A stretch of DNA of 16,187 nucleotides from Limisphaerales bacterium (GTDB lineage Bacteria; Verrucomicrobiota; Verrucomicrobiia; Limisphaerales; PALSA-1396): NCBI GenBank assembly GCA_003140275.1, contig PLJQ01000518.1:2167-18353 (forward strand), given 5' to 3'. This document shows positions 1 through 7,874 of the stretch, in pieces. Made by a program: the position numbers and the translations under genes. Numbering within the stretch: position 1 is the stretch's first letter; each line of letters starts with the position of its first letter. The notes beneath the pieces are model-generated. The model was given only the letters and a program-made list of their open reading frames with translations. It made no database searches and had not been told where the DNA came from.

Positions 1-761
1 GCGCCCTGAAATTCAACGATGGCCCGCTGGCGGGAGGCCTTCTGATGGGTGGCCTCCTCTTCGCAGGCTTCGCGTTGCAAACCGCCGGAATCCAGTTCAC
101 CACGCCGTCGAAAGCCGCATTCATCACCGGATTTTCCGTGGTCCTGGTGCCCGTGCTGCTCGCGTTATTCGCGCACCTGCGCATTAAAAAAAACATATGG
201 GCGGGCGCGCTTTCGGCGCTTGCCGGTCTGTATTATTTGGCCGTCCCCGCACCCGACCAACTGGCACATCTCAATCGCGGAGATTTGCTCGTTCTCGGTG
301 GCGCGGTAATGTTCGCTTTGCACATCATCAGCGTAGGGGCGTATAGCGGACGCCATCCCCCGGGCGCTCTGAGCTTGGTGCAGGTTGCGGTGATGGCGGC
401 GCTGACGCTGGTCGCGGTCCCGCTGTTTGCGATCGCCGGATGGCAGCGGCCCCGCGTCAACTGGACTCCCCAACTCATCGCCGCTGTTCTCGCTACCGCT
501 ATTCTCGCTACGGCGGTGGCGTTTTCCGTGCAGGTTTGGGCGCAGCAGCATGCGACCTCTTCCCACACGGCAATTCTCTTCAGCCTCGAGCCGGTTTTTG
601 CCGCGGCCACCTCGTTTGTGTTTTTTCACGAGCGGCTGGGAAGCCGCGCGCTCGCCGGCGCTGCTTTCATCCTGGCCGGCATCTTGCTCGTGGAATTGCG
701 CCAGCCGGCGCAGCCCGTCGCGCCGGAATCCCTCAATCAACCGGAAAAGCAAATACCCTGA
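1..761 (+). CDS. DMT (EamA) family transporter, C-terminal part
   Basis: Inner-membrane permease of the drug/metabolite transporter superfamily. The substrate cannot be told from sequence. The reading frame is open from base 3 to the left edge, so the true start lies outside the window; 252 residues are visible, against about 300 for a full ten-helix member. The visible part is a run of hydrophobic helices joined by short loops, with the EamA-typical QTAGIQFTTPSKAAFITG near the start and a second half ending in the typical SLEPVFAA...ERLG segment followed by a last hydrophobic helix (AGAAFILAGILLVEL). The tail is short and polar. It converges on leuD, 37 bases away. Family assignment is firm; any name such as amino-acid or metabolite exporter would be a guess. 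Confidence 0.88.
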   Translation, partial: ALKFNDGPLAGGLLMGGLLFAGFALQTAGIQFTTPSKAAFITGFSVVLVPVLLALFAHLRIKKNIWAGALSALAGLYYLAVPAPDQLAHLNRGDLLVLGGAVMFALHIISVGAYSGRHPPGALSLVQVAVMAALTLVAVPLFAIAGWQRPRVNWTPQLIAAVLATAILATAVAFSVQVWAQQHATSSHTAILFSLEPVFAAATSFVFFHERLGSRALAGAAFILAGILLVELRQPAQPVAPESLNQPEKQIP

Positions 762-798
762 ACTAAGCATTTTTGAATGTATTACGGCACCGCGAACG

Positions 799-1440
799 CT
801 ATTTCGCGGGCAAAGCAGTCTTCGCGTCCACTGGCCGGTACATCGTGGCGTTGGGATGGTGGTTCTGCTCGTAAGCCGCAATTTCCGGCGCATGCTTGAG
901 CGTCAAGCCGATATCGTCCAGCCCTTCAAGCAGCACCTGCTTGCCGTAGGGATCCATTTCAAAGTGAATCTCTAATCCCTGCTCGTCGGTAATCAGCTGC
1001 GCGGGCAAATCAACCGTCAGCTTATATCCGTCTGTAGCGGTGCAGCGCTCGAACAGATCATCCATTTTCGCTTCCGGCAGAGTGATAAGCAGGATGCCGT
1101 TCTTGCGGCAATTGTTCGCGAAAATATCCGCGAAGCTTGGCGCGATCACCGCGCGAAAGCCGTAATCAAGCAAGCCCCACGGGGCGTGCTCGCGGCTGGA
1201 GCCGCATCCAAAATTAGCGCGCGTCAATAAAATTGACGCGCCCTGGTATCGCGGCAAATTCAGCACGAAGGTCGGATTGGGTGCCTCGCCCGGCAGGTAC
1301 CGCCAATCGTAAAACAATACCCGGCCGTATCCCTTGCGCGTCAGCCCCTTCAGGAATTGCTTCGGCACCATCTGATCGGTATCCACATTTACGCGATCGA
1401 GTGGCGCAACCACTCCGGTATGTTTGGAAATCGGTTCCAT
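799..1440 (-). CDS. leuD: 3-isopropylmalate dehydratase small subunit
   Basis: Small (swivel-domain) subunit of isopropylmalate isomerase. With LeuC it interconverts 2- and 3-isopropylmalate in leucine biosynthesis in the cytoplasm. The start MEPISKHTGVVAPLDRVNVD matches the family N-terminus, so I choose ATG at 1440 (213 aa). An in-frame GTG at 1449 would add three residues that the family does not need. The signature GCGSSREHA is at residues 78-86, followed by the conserved segment PSFADIFANNCRKNG. Length is normal for the family (about 200-215). It lies 18 bases after the leuC stop on the same strand, so the two are surely one operon; upstream of the ATG only a weak AGTGAG-like site is seen, suggesting translational coupling to leuC. 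A perfect 10-bp inverted repeat lies inside the coding region just before the signature. Confidence 0.96.
   Translation of the reverse strand: MEPISKHTGVVAPLDRVNVDTDQMVPKQFLKGLTRKGYGRVLFYDWRYLPGEAPNPTFVLNLPRYQGASILLTRANFGCGSSREHAPWGLLDYGFRAVIAPSFADIFANNCRKNGILLITLPEAKMDDLFERCTATDGYKLTVDLPAQLITDEQGLEIHFEMDPYGKQVLLEGLDDIGLTLKHAPEIAAYEQNHHPNATMYRPVDAKTALPAK
1219..1241. repeat. Perfect 10-bp inverted repeat inside leuD
   Basis: Left arm GCGCGTCAAT (1219-1228), three-base loop AAA (1229-1231), right arm ATTGACGCGC (1232-1241), all matching. It lies in the codons for ASILLTRA, just before the GCGSSREHA signature of leuD. On the leuD mRNA the loop is UUU. It may be chance, a folded mRNA element, or a binding site; there is no U-tract directly after it to make it a terminator. 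Confidence 0.6.
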
Positions 1441-1458
1441 GGCACTCACTGTCGAAAG

Positions 1459-2880
1459 CTACTCGCTTACGTCCACGCCCAAGTCGCGCACATCCACGAA
1501 GTGCCCCGCAATCGCCGCTGCCGCCGCCATGATGGGGCTCACCAGGTGCGTGCGCCCGCCCTTGCCCTGGCGTCCTTCGAAGTTGCGGTTCGAGGTGCTC
1601 GCACTGCGCTCTCCGGGCGGAAGCACGTCTTCGTTCATCCCAATGCACATGCTGCACCCCGCGTCCCGCCATTCAAATCCCGCGTCCAGGAAAATGCGGT
1701 CCAATCCTTCCTGCTCGGCCTTAGCCTTTACACTGCGCGACCCGGGAACTACGAGCGCCGCCTTAAGCGTTCGCGCGACGTGCTTGCCGCGCACCACGCC
1801 CGCCGCGGCGCGCAAGTCCTCGATCCGCGCATTGGTACAGGACCCGATGAACACCCGGTCCACCGGTATATCCACCATCGGCGTCCCCGCGCGTAGCGCC
1901 ATGTACTCGAGTGCCCGCACCGCGGCCTTCTGCTGATCGGGATCCTTGAACGATCCTGGTTCCGGTACCCGGTCGGTCACGCTCGTGACCATGCCCGGAT
2001 TGGTGCCCCAGGTGATCTGCGGCGCAATTTTTGCCGCATCGAGTTCCACCGTGGCGTCAAAAGCCGCGCCCGCATCGCTGCGCAGCCCCTTCCATTTTTC
2101 CACGTGCTCCTGAAACTCTTGGCCACTCGGAACGAACGGCCTTCCTTCCAGGTACGCAAATGTCGTCTCGTCCGGCGCCACCATGCCGGCGCGAGCCCCG
2201 GCTTCAATACTCATATTGCAAACCGTCATGCGCGCTTCCATCGAGAGCGCGCGAATGGCTTCGCCGCCGTACTCGATCACGTGATCGGTCCCCCCCGAAA
2301 TCCCGATCTTGCCGATCAGCGCTAGGATCAGGTCTTTGGACGAGACTCCAGCCGGACGGGCGCCTCGAAAAACCGCGTGCATGGTCTTCGACCGTGATTG
2401 CTGCAAGCACTGCGTCGCCAGCACGTGCTCCACTTCGCTGGTCCCGATTCCAAATGCCAGCGCGCCGAACGCGCCGTGAGTCGAGGTATGGCTGTCGCCG
2501 CACACGATCGTCAGGCCCGGCTGTGTAATCCCCAGTTCGGGCCCGATGATATGTACGATGCCCTGGTGGGGGCTGGCCATATCGAAAAGCAGAATGCCGT
2601 GCTGTTTGCAGTTCCGTTCCAGCGCTTCGAATTGTAAGCGGGCGTCCTGGTCCACAACCGGCAGCTCGCGGTTCCTTGTGGGTACCGAATGGTCCATCAC
2701 CGCAAATGTCAGGTCCGGTCGCCGTACCGGCCTCCCGGCCGCCTCCAGGCCCGCAAACGCCTGTGCTGAAGTGACTTCGTGGATCAAGTGCCGGTCGATG
2801 TAAATTAGCGGGGGCTCGCCGGTCCCCTCGCGCACGACGTGCGCCTGCCAGATTTTCTCGTACATCGTCAGGGGAGCCAT
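1459..2880 (-). CDS. leuC: 3-isopropylmalate dehydratase large subunit
   Basis: Large, [4Fe-4S]-carrying subunit of isopropylmalate isomerase, an aconitase-superfamily enzyme of leucine biosynthesis. The 473-residue length is normal. The three cluster ligands are visible as C348 (in GSCTNAR), C409 and C412 (in AGCSMCIGM). Other family motifs are MYEKIW at 6-11, VCGDSHTSTHGAFGALAFGIGTSEVEHV at about 126-153, and SNRNFEGRQGKGGRTHLVSP at 430-449, giving a complete and apparently active enzyme. ATG at 2880 gives MAPLTMYEKIW, which agrees with family N-termini; neither this ATG nor the one five codons later has a clear Shine-Dalgarno. First gene of the leuC-leuD pair. Upstream on the minus strand a TAACAT box (2891-2896) could be a -10, but I see no matching -35. 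Confidence 0.97.
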   Translation of the reverse strand: MAPLTMYEKIWQAHVVREGTGEPPLIYIDRHLIHEVTSAQAFAGLEAAGRPVRRPDLTFAVMDHSVPTRNRELPVVDQDARLQFEALERNCKQHGILLFDMASPHQGIVHIIGPELGITQPGLTIVCGDSHTSTHGAFGALAFGIGTSEVEHVLATQCLQQSRSKTMHAVFRGARPAGVSSKDLILALIGKIGISGGTDHVIEYGGEAIRALSMEARMTVCNMSIEAGARAGMVAPDETTFAYLEGRPFVPSGQEFQEHVEKWKGLRSDAGAAFDATVELDAAKIAPQITWGTNPGMVTSVTDRVPEPGSFKDPDQQKAAVRALEYMALRAGTPMVDIPVDRVFIGSCTNARIEDLRAAAGVVRGKHVARTLKAALVVPGSRSVKAKAEQEGLDRIFLDAGFEWRDAGCSMCIGMNEDVLPPGERSASTSNRNFEGRQGKGGRTHLVSPIMAAAAAIAGHFVDVRDLGVDVSE

Positions 2881-3049
2881 GCTGGGGAATATGTTAACAC
2901 ACGCTTATTTTGCGCTGCTGGCGTTCTGCCGGCGGAGCTCCTGCGCCGCTGCCTCGCCTAGAGCCCTTCTTCTGGCCTAAGCAAAACTTCGGGAGGTTGT
3001 CCGAATGAACCACTTCGCGCGCATCCAAATCCCCTGATTCGCTCTCGAA

Positions 3050-3058
3050 TGGTATACT
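3050..3058 (+). promoter_or_regulatory. Extended -10 promoter of htrA
   Basis: TGGTATACT at 3050-3058 matches the extended -10 pattern TGnTATAAT in all but one base. No convincing -35 lies 16-18 bases upstream, as is usual for extended -10 promoters. Transcription would start near 3065, giving a leader of about 50 bases that holds the hairpin and the ribosome binding site of htrA. Confidence 0.55.
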
Positions 3059-3076
3059 GGGGAATTCGCGGACTTT

Positions 3077-3095
3077 GCGCCGGGTCCCCCGGCGC
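3077..3095 (+). promoter_or_regulatory. Stable 5'-UTR hairpin ahead of the htrA ribosome site
   Basis: GCGCCGGG (3077-3084), loop TCC, CCCGGCGC (3088-3095): an 8-bp all-G/C perfect stem with a three-base loop. It lies between the predicted transcription start (about 3065) and the Shine-Dalgarno (3105-3110). No U-tract follows, so it is not a classical terminator. It could stabilise the transcript's 5' end or affect translation of this stress-protease gene. The structure is certain from sequence; the role is inference. Confidence 0.5.
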
Positions 3096-3114
3096 TGGCT
3101 GTGCGGGAGACACC

Positions 3115-4569
3115 ATGGGCGTTCAGCTTCGTGAAATCGCGAGTTGGGCTTGGAATCGAAAATTCATCGCCACGGTGCTGGTGATGGTCACGCTATCAAT
3201 CGGCATTTTGATCGGCACCGTGATTTCCGGCCACGTGAACGCCACCCACGCGCCCGTCAGTAGCGGGGCTACGCCCCTCGAGTTACCCAATCCCGTGTCT
3301 ATGTCGAACTCTTTTGCCGCCATCGTCAGCCGCGACGAGCCGGCGGTCGTCAATATTTCCACCACCCAGGTTATCGACCGTAAGCAACAGCCGCAGGGTC
3401 CCCGCGGCCGGGGACAGGATCCCTTCCAGGATTTTTTCAATCGCTTCTTCGATTCCCCCGACCAAAGCCCCGAGGCCGAGCGCAGCCTGGGCTCCGGCAT
3501 GATCGTCGATAAAAAGGGCTTCATTCTCACCAACAATCACGTAATCGAGCAAGCCACCAAGATTCAGGTGCAGTTGAACGGCGATCCCACGCTGTATACG
3601 GCCAAGCTTGTCGGCGCTGACGAGGAAACCGATCTCGCCGTCATCAAGATCGACCTCAATCGCGCACTTCCCATCCTAAGGCTCGGCAACTCCGATGGCG
3701 TGCAGGTCGGTGATTGGGTTCTGGCCATTGGCAGCCCCTTCGGCCTGCAGGCTACCGTTACTGCCGGCATCGTCAGCGCCAAGGATCGCGGCAACGTCGG
3801 CCGGCAATTCCAGCACTTCCTGCAAACCGACGCGGCCATCAACCCCGGCAACAGCGGCGGGCCGCTGATCAATTTGCGGGGCGAACTCATTGGCTTGAAT
3901 GTCGCGATGTACCGCGAAGGACAGGGCATCGGCTTCGCCATCCCGATCCGGCAAGTGACCGAAGCGCTCTCGGAAATCTTCATTCCGGAAGTGCTCCACG
4001 CCCTCTCGTTCGGAGCACGGATCAAATCCGGCCCGTATCCACTCCTGGTCACGACCGTTGAACCGAATCGCCCGGCCGATAAGGCCGGGCTAAAAGTCGG
4101 CGATCAGATTTTGCAGGTGGATGGGAAAACTCCGAAAGGATTTATCGAATGCAGCGAGTTGTTAAACGTCAGCCATAGACCGACGACCCTGCTCGTCGCT
4201 CGCAAGGGCAGTGAACCGCGCAAACTGACGGTGTCGTTGACACCGTTGGCCATGGTGATCAAAGAAAAATTGGGGATTGACCTCAAAGAACTGACGCCGG
4301 AATTGGTCCGGGCACTGGGGGTGAAAAGCAAGGTTGGACTGCTGATCGCCGACGTGGAGAAAGGCGGGCCGGCGGAACCGGCACAGTTGCAGAGCGGTTT
4401 CCTGATCACGAGCATTAACGCCCAAACCACGACCGACCTGATGAGCGCGGTCGAGATTCTGGCAGCCAGGAAGAAAGACGAGCGCGTGCGCCTGACCGTG
4501 CTGGTGCCCCAACGGGCGGGAAAACTAGTGGGCTATCGACAGGGCTCGGTTGATGTCAAATTACGTTGA
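3115..4569 (+). CDS. htrA: HtrA/DegP-family serine protease, membrane-anchored, two PDZ domains
   Basis: Periplasmic quality-control protease that degrades or refolds misfolded envelope proteins. I choose ATG 3115 (484 aa) because GGGAGA at 3105-3110 precedes it; the longer in-frame ATG at 3049 overlaps the -10 box. Residues 17-37 form a membrane anchor or uncleaved signal. The trypsin-like domain has the triad H142 (ILTNNHV), D173 (ETDLAVIKI) and S247 (NPGNSGGPL). PDZ1 spans roughly 295-380 (GLKVGDQILQVDG) and a more divergent PDZ2 roughly 390-478. A flexible linker (about 85-110, rich in Q, P, G, R, D and F) precedes the protease domain. Oddity: lysine codons switch from mostly AAG before about 3800 to mostly AAA after about 4020, and the C-terminal half resembles Verrucomicrobiota homologues while the N-terminal half resembles Acidobacteriota ones. 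The gene may therefore be a hybrid, natural or from assembly. Confidence 0.93.
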   Translation: MGVQLREIASWAWNRKFIATVLVMVTLSIGILIGTVISGHVNATHAPVSSGATPLELPNPVSMSNSFAAIVSRDEPAVVNISTTQVIDRKQQPQGPRGRGQDPFQDFFNRFFDSPDQSPEAERSLGSGMIVDKKGFILTNNHVIEQATKIQVQLNGDPTLYTAKLVGADEETDLAVIKIDLNRALPILRLGNSDGVQVGDWVLAIGSPFGLQATVTAGIVSAKDRGNVGRQFQHFLQTDAAINPGNSGGPLINLRGELIGLNVAMYREGQGIGFAIPIRQVTEALSEIFIPEVLHALSFGARIKSGPYPLLVTTVEPNRPADKAGLKVGDQILQVDGKTPKGFIECSELLNVSHRPTTLLVARKGSEPRKLTVSLTPLAMVIKEKLGIDLKELTPELVRALGVKSKVGLLIADVEKGGPAEPAQLQSGFLITSINAQTTTDLMSAVEILAARKKDERVRLTVLVPQRAGKLVGYRQGSVDVKLR

Positions 4570-4628
4570 CCTTGAATTTATGTTGGCCGAACCCGCGTCT
4601 GCTGGACTAGGCTTCCGTTTGCTGACCC

Positions 4629-5594
4629 ATGAATAACGACTTCATGATAGAAGTTTCAGATCTGACCAAACGCTATGCGGGCCACACCGCCGTGTCTGGC
4701 CTCTCCTTCACCGTCGGGCGCGGGGAAATTGTCGGCCTGCTCGGCCCCAACGGCGCCGGTAAAAGCACAACGATGCGCATTCTTTCCTGCTACATGCCGG
4801 CCACTTCCGGCACGGTGCGCGTCGCCGGGATGGATGTGTTCACGGACGCTGACGAAGTGCGGCGACGCATCGGTTATATGCCGGAAAATAACCCGCTGCA
4901 TCCGGAAATGCGCGTGCGCGAATATCTGAAATTTCGAGCGCGGCTGAAAGGTATGGCGCGCAAACATTCCCGCGAACGCGTGGACGTGGTGACCGAGCAG
5001 TGCGGCTTGACGGACGTTAGTAAAAAAATCATCGGCCACCTTTCCAAAGGCTACCGGCAGCGCGTCGGCCTGGCGGATGCGCTGGTACATGAACCGGATC
5101 TCATTATCCTCGACGAGCCAACCATTGGCCTGGACCCAAATCAAATCCGATCAGTGCGGCAACTCATCAAGGATTTGGGCCGCACGCACACCGTCCTCAT
5201 TTCCACGCACATTTTGCCTGAAGTGGAAATGATGTGCAATCGCGTGCTGATTCTGCATAAGGGAAAAATAGTGGTGGCGGACAGCCCGGATAATCTGCAA
5301 AAATTGATGAGCGGCAGCAGCCAGATCATTGCGGAAATCGCCGCGCCACAGGACGAGTTGCGAGCCTGCTGGGAACAGTTCGCAGAAATCGAGTATTATG
5401 ATCTTTCACCTACTGAGGGCGAGTTTCATCGCTGCGCCCTGACACCACGCAATGGCATGGACTTGCGCCCGCAGATTTTTGCCCTGGCACGGGAGCGCGG
5501 GTGGATCTTGAGGGAATTGACGCGCAACCGATATTCGCTGGAAGACATTTACGTGCGCGTCACTCATCCGGATGAGGAAGGGGAGGAGGGTTGA
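4629..5594 (+). CDS. ABC transporter ATP-binding protein, GldA-like
   Basis: ATPase of an ABC exporter on the cytoplasmic face, powering the permease encoded next. 321 residues. Walker A GPNGAGKST at 39-47, signature LSKGY at 138-142, Walker B LIILDE at 158-163 and the switch histidine H194 (STHIL) are all intact. The Q-loop position carries glutamate (MPENNPL, E86), as I recall for GldA-type ATPases. After the ATPase core comes a C-terminal domain (about 225-310) typical of this subgroup. ATG 4629 is used; ATG 4644 (MIEVSDL) is an alternative, and neither has a good Shine-Dalgarno. A weak TTGGCC-N19-TAGGCT promoter (4583-4613) would give a leader of only about 9 bases. First gene of a five-gene unit; its stop TGA shares a base with the next ATG. 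GldA is the closest name by type; a role in gliding is not implied. Confidence 0.93.
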   Translation: MNNDFMIEVSDLTKRYAGHTAVSGLSFTVGRGEIVGLLGPNGAGKSTTMRILSCYMPATSGTVRVAGMDVFTDADEVRRRIGYMPENNPLHPEMRVREYLKFRARLKGMARKHSRERVDVVTEQCGLTDVSKKIIGHLSKGYRQRVGLADALVHEPDLIILDEPTIGLDPNQIRSVRQLIKDLGRTHTVLISTHILPEVEMMCNRVLILHKGKIVVADSPDNLQKLMSGSSQIIAEIAAPQDELRACWEQFAEIEYYDLSPTEGEFHRCALTPRNGMDLRPQIFALARERGWILRELTRNRYSLEDIYVRVTHPDEEGEEG

Positions 5595-6346
5595 TGCAGG
5601 CCTACATTGTGCTGACGCGGCGGGAGCTGGCCAGCTTTTTTGTGTCGATGACCGGCTACGTGATCATTGCGGGAGCACTGTTTCTGATTGGATTCAGCTT
5701 TGTCGATCTGGTTGTGAAATTGCAGTCCGAACCGACCCCGATGCCGATCACGGAGTTGTTTTATGGCACCGCATACTTCTGGCTGATACTGTTGACCGCG
5801 GCGCCCGTAATCACGATGCGGCTGTTCGCACTCGAAAAATTCTCCGGCACATTTGAAACCCTGATGACGACGCCGGTCAGCGATTTACAGGTGGTGCTTG
5901 CCAAATTCACGGCCGCCATGATGTTTTACATGTTGATGTGGCTGCCGTTGCTAGGCTGCATTTTCATCCTGCGCCATTACACCACCGATCCGGGTGTGTT
6001 GGACATTGGCGCCATCGGCACCACCTACCTTGGAATTTTTCTATTGGGCGGCCTGTTCATGTCGCTCGGTTGTTTTGCTTCGGCACTGACGCGCAGCCAG
6101 ATCATTGCGGCGATGGTCAGTTTTACGATGGGCATTACTCTGTTCTTGTTGAGCTTTCTAGGCAACCAGTTGTCAACCGACACCGGCTGGCAGATGCAGG
6201 TTTTAAATCACCTGACCATGGTTGAGCACATGCTGGACTTTGCGCGTGGCATCGTGGATACGCGCCACGTCGTCCTTTACGTGAGTCTGACCATCTGGTT
6301 CTTGTTCTTGACGCTGCGCGTGGTGGAAAGCCGCCGTTGGAAATAA
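5594..6346 (+). CDS. ABC transporter permease, GldF-like (ABC-2 type)
   Basis: Integral membrane subunit pairing with the upstream ATPase. I choose ATG 5594 (250 aa), which overlaps the preceding TGA (TGATG) and has GGAGG at 5582-5586, seven bases upstream: the strongest ribosome site in this unit. Six hydrophobic segments lie at about 20-41, 56-76, 103-126, 138-161, 168-190 and 225-243. Between the second and third sits the typical ABC-2 coupling segment LEKFSGTFETLMTTPVSD (about 80-97). Length and topology match GldF and related ABC-2 permeases. The substrate is unknown. The next gene begins after a single base, so the two are co-translated. Confidence 0.9.
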   Translation: MQAYIVLTRRELASFFVSMTGYVIIAGALFLIGFSFVDLVVKLQSEPTPMPITELFYGTAYFWLILLTAAPVITMRLFALEKFSGTFETLMTTPVSDLQVVLAKFTAAMMFYMLMWLPLLGCIFILRHYTTDPGVLDIGAIGTTYLGIFLLGGLFMSLGCFASALTRSQIIAAMVSFTMGITLFLLSFLGNQLSTDTGWQMQVLNHLTMVEHMLDFARGIVDTRHVVLYVSLTIWFLFLTLRVVESRRWK

Positions 6347-6347
6347 C

Positions 6348-7868
6348 ATGGCGAACGGAAAACCCCCCAAGCCCAGCTTTTCCACCAGCCGGAAATGGAG
6401 CATCGGCTTTAATGTGGTGGTGGCCGGCATTGCCGTGCTGGCGCTGGTGGTGATGGCCAACTACCTCGGCGTGCGGCATTACTGGCGTTTCCAATTTTCA
6501 GATCGCAGTCAGATGAAGCTCTCACCGCAGACCGTGAACGTGCTGGGTTCACTGACCAACCAGGTCAAGGTCACGATTTTCTTTGATGCGCAAGGGGAGA
6601 ACGAGATTTACAGCCTGGTGTCGGCGCTGCTCAAGGAATACAACTATATCAATCCCGACATCGTCGTCAAAACGGTGGACCCCACCCGCGACCCGGGCAA
6701 AACGCAGTTGCTGCTGGCCGATTCCAAACTCACCAACCTGAAGGAGAAAAACTTTGTCCTCTTCGATTGCGGCGGCCATACCCGGATTGTGAATCAGAAC
6801 GAGCTTTCCGATTATGATCTGGACGCAGTCGTGAGCGGCAGAAGCAAGGAGTTTCGGCGCATCGGCTTCAAAGGCGAAATGCTGTTCACTTCAGCCATTT
6901 TCAAGGTGGCGTACCCGCGCCAGGTCAAGGCCTGCTTTCTGCAGGGACATCGCGAGCACGATCCTGAACTGTCCGACCAACTGTTCGGTTACGCCAAATT
7001 TGCCACGATTTTAAAGGAACAAAATAACATCCAATGGGGGAAATTTACGCTCCAAGGCACGAACGAAGTGCCAGCCGATTGTCAGCTCCTCATCATCGCT
7101 GGCCCGCAACTGCCTTTGCCGGATGACGAACTGGAAAAAGTCGAACGTTATTTGAAACAAGGCGGGCGATTATTCGCCCTGCTGGGCAACATGGTGCGGT
7201 GCAAAAGATCAGGCTTGGAAAGAATCCTTGCCAGATGGGGTGTTGGCGTGGCGGACGATGTGGTCTACGACGATGAGTTTTCGCCCAGAGGAAACGACCT
7301 GCTGACCGCACAGTTAAGCGATAAACATCCTGTTGTCAAGTCGCTGGTGCCAGAGAAACTGATGGTTCGGCTGGTTCAGCCGCGAGCTGTGGGCCAATTG
7401 AAGACCTCCACTCCGAACATTGATCCGCCCAAAGTAGATATCCTGGCCGCCACAAGTGCGGGGGGGACGGAAGCTACCGAAATTCGTGACGGCGTTCCGT
7501 ATCGTAATCCTTATCGGGACCAGCAGAGAGCTTTCCCGCTGATGGTCGCGGTGGAACAAGGCAGCATCAAAGGCCTCAGCACCGACCGTGGCTCCACCCG
7601 TATCGTGGTGGTAGGTGACTCGCTTTGTCTGGACAACCAAATCATCGACGATGGAGCAGCGAACTATTATTTCGCCAGTCAGGCGGTGAACTGGCTGCTC
7701 GACCGCCCGCAGTTCATATTGGATGGTCTCGGCCCGCGTCCGCTCAAGGAATACAAATTGATCATGACTGAATCCCAGCGGCGATCCGTGCAATGGCTTT
7801 TGCTGGCGGGCATGCCGGGCGCCGTTCTGATCTTCGGAGGTTTAGTCTGGTTGCGGCGCCGGCGATAG
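6348..7868 (+). CDS. GldG-like ABC-associated periplasmic protein
   Basis: 506-residue membrane-anchored protein of the GldG family, the usual third partner of GldA/GldF-type exporters. One membrane helix at about 18-40, a large soluble domain, and a second helix at about 480-502 followed by RRRR, which would hold the C-terminus in the cytoplasm and put the body in the periplasm. The N-terminal soluble part has the family features: YWRFQFSDRSQMKLSPQTVN, then VKVTIFFD at about 73-80 and a thioredoxin-like or receptor-like alpha/beta region. The middle contains LLIIAGPQLPLPDDELEKVE and YLKQGGRLFALLG, typical of the ABC-type uncharacterised/IFT52-GldG domain. It starts one base after the permease and ends six bases before the next gene. 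Function beyond association with the exporter is not known from sequence. Confidence 0.87.
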   Translation: MANGKPPKPSFSTSRKWSIGFNVVVAGIAVLALVVMANYLGVRHYWRFQFSDRSQMKLSPQTVNVLGSLTNQVKVTIFFDAQGENEIYSLVSALLKEYNYINPDIVVKTVDPTRDPGKTQLLLADSKLTNLKEKNFVLFDCGGHTRIVNQNELSDYDLDAVVSGRSKEFRRIGFKGEMLFTSAIFKVAYPRQVKACFLQGHREHDPELSDQLFGYAKFATILKEQNNIQWGKFTLQGTNEVPADCQLLIIAGPQLPLPDDELEKVERYLKQGGRLFALLGNMVRCKRSGLERILARWGVGVADDVVYDDEFSPRGNDLLTAQLSDKHPVVKSLVPEKLMVRLVQPRAVGQLKTSTPNIDPPKVDILAATSAGGTEATEIRDGVPYRNPYRDQQRAFPLMVAVEQGSIKGLSTDRGSTRIVVVGDSLCLDNQIIDDGAANYYFASQAVNWLLDRPQFILDGLGPRPLKEYKLIMTESQRRSVQWLLLAGMPGAVLIFGGLVWLRRRR

Positions 7869-7874
7869 CAAGGC

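Larger units (their letters stand above)
2881..3114. other. Divergent intergenic region between leuC and htrA
   Basis: This 234-base gap separates two genes pointing away from each other, so it must hold both promoters. For htrA an extended -10, a hairpin and a Shine-Dalgarno are seen and listed separately. For leuC only a weak -10-like box is visible. A ten-codon reading frame, MNHFARIQIP, runs from ATG 3005 to TGA 3037 and is preceded by a consensus GGGAGG at 2991-2996 with 8 bases between. It lies upstream of the htrA -10, so it would need its own promoter. I regard it as possible but unproven. Confidence 0.5.

Noticed and set aside
790..809. Hairpin CCGCGA-N8-TCGCGG at the leuD end, between convergent genes, as a two-way terminator
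   Set aside because: Only a 6-bp stem with an 8-base loop and no T-run on either side.
165..893. Long reverse frame opposite the DMT transporter, and similar long frames opposite leuC, DUF4340 and AsmA-like genes
   Set aside because: Arg/Ala/Gly-rich shadow frames with no family features, expected opposite GC-rich genes.
3049..3114. Longer htrA start at ATG 3049 (22 more residues)
   Set aside because: It overlaps the TATACT box, lacks a ribosome site, and the added residues do not resemble a signal; ATG 3115 has GGGAGA.
4629..7868. Evidence for gliding motility from the gldA/F/G-like trio
   Set aside because: No other gliding genes are here, and such trios are widespread in non-gliding bacteria.
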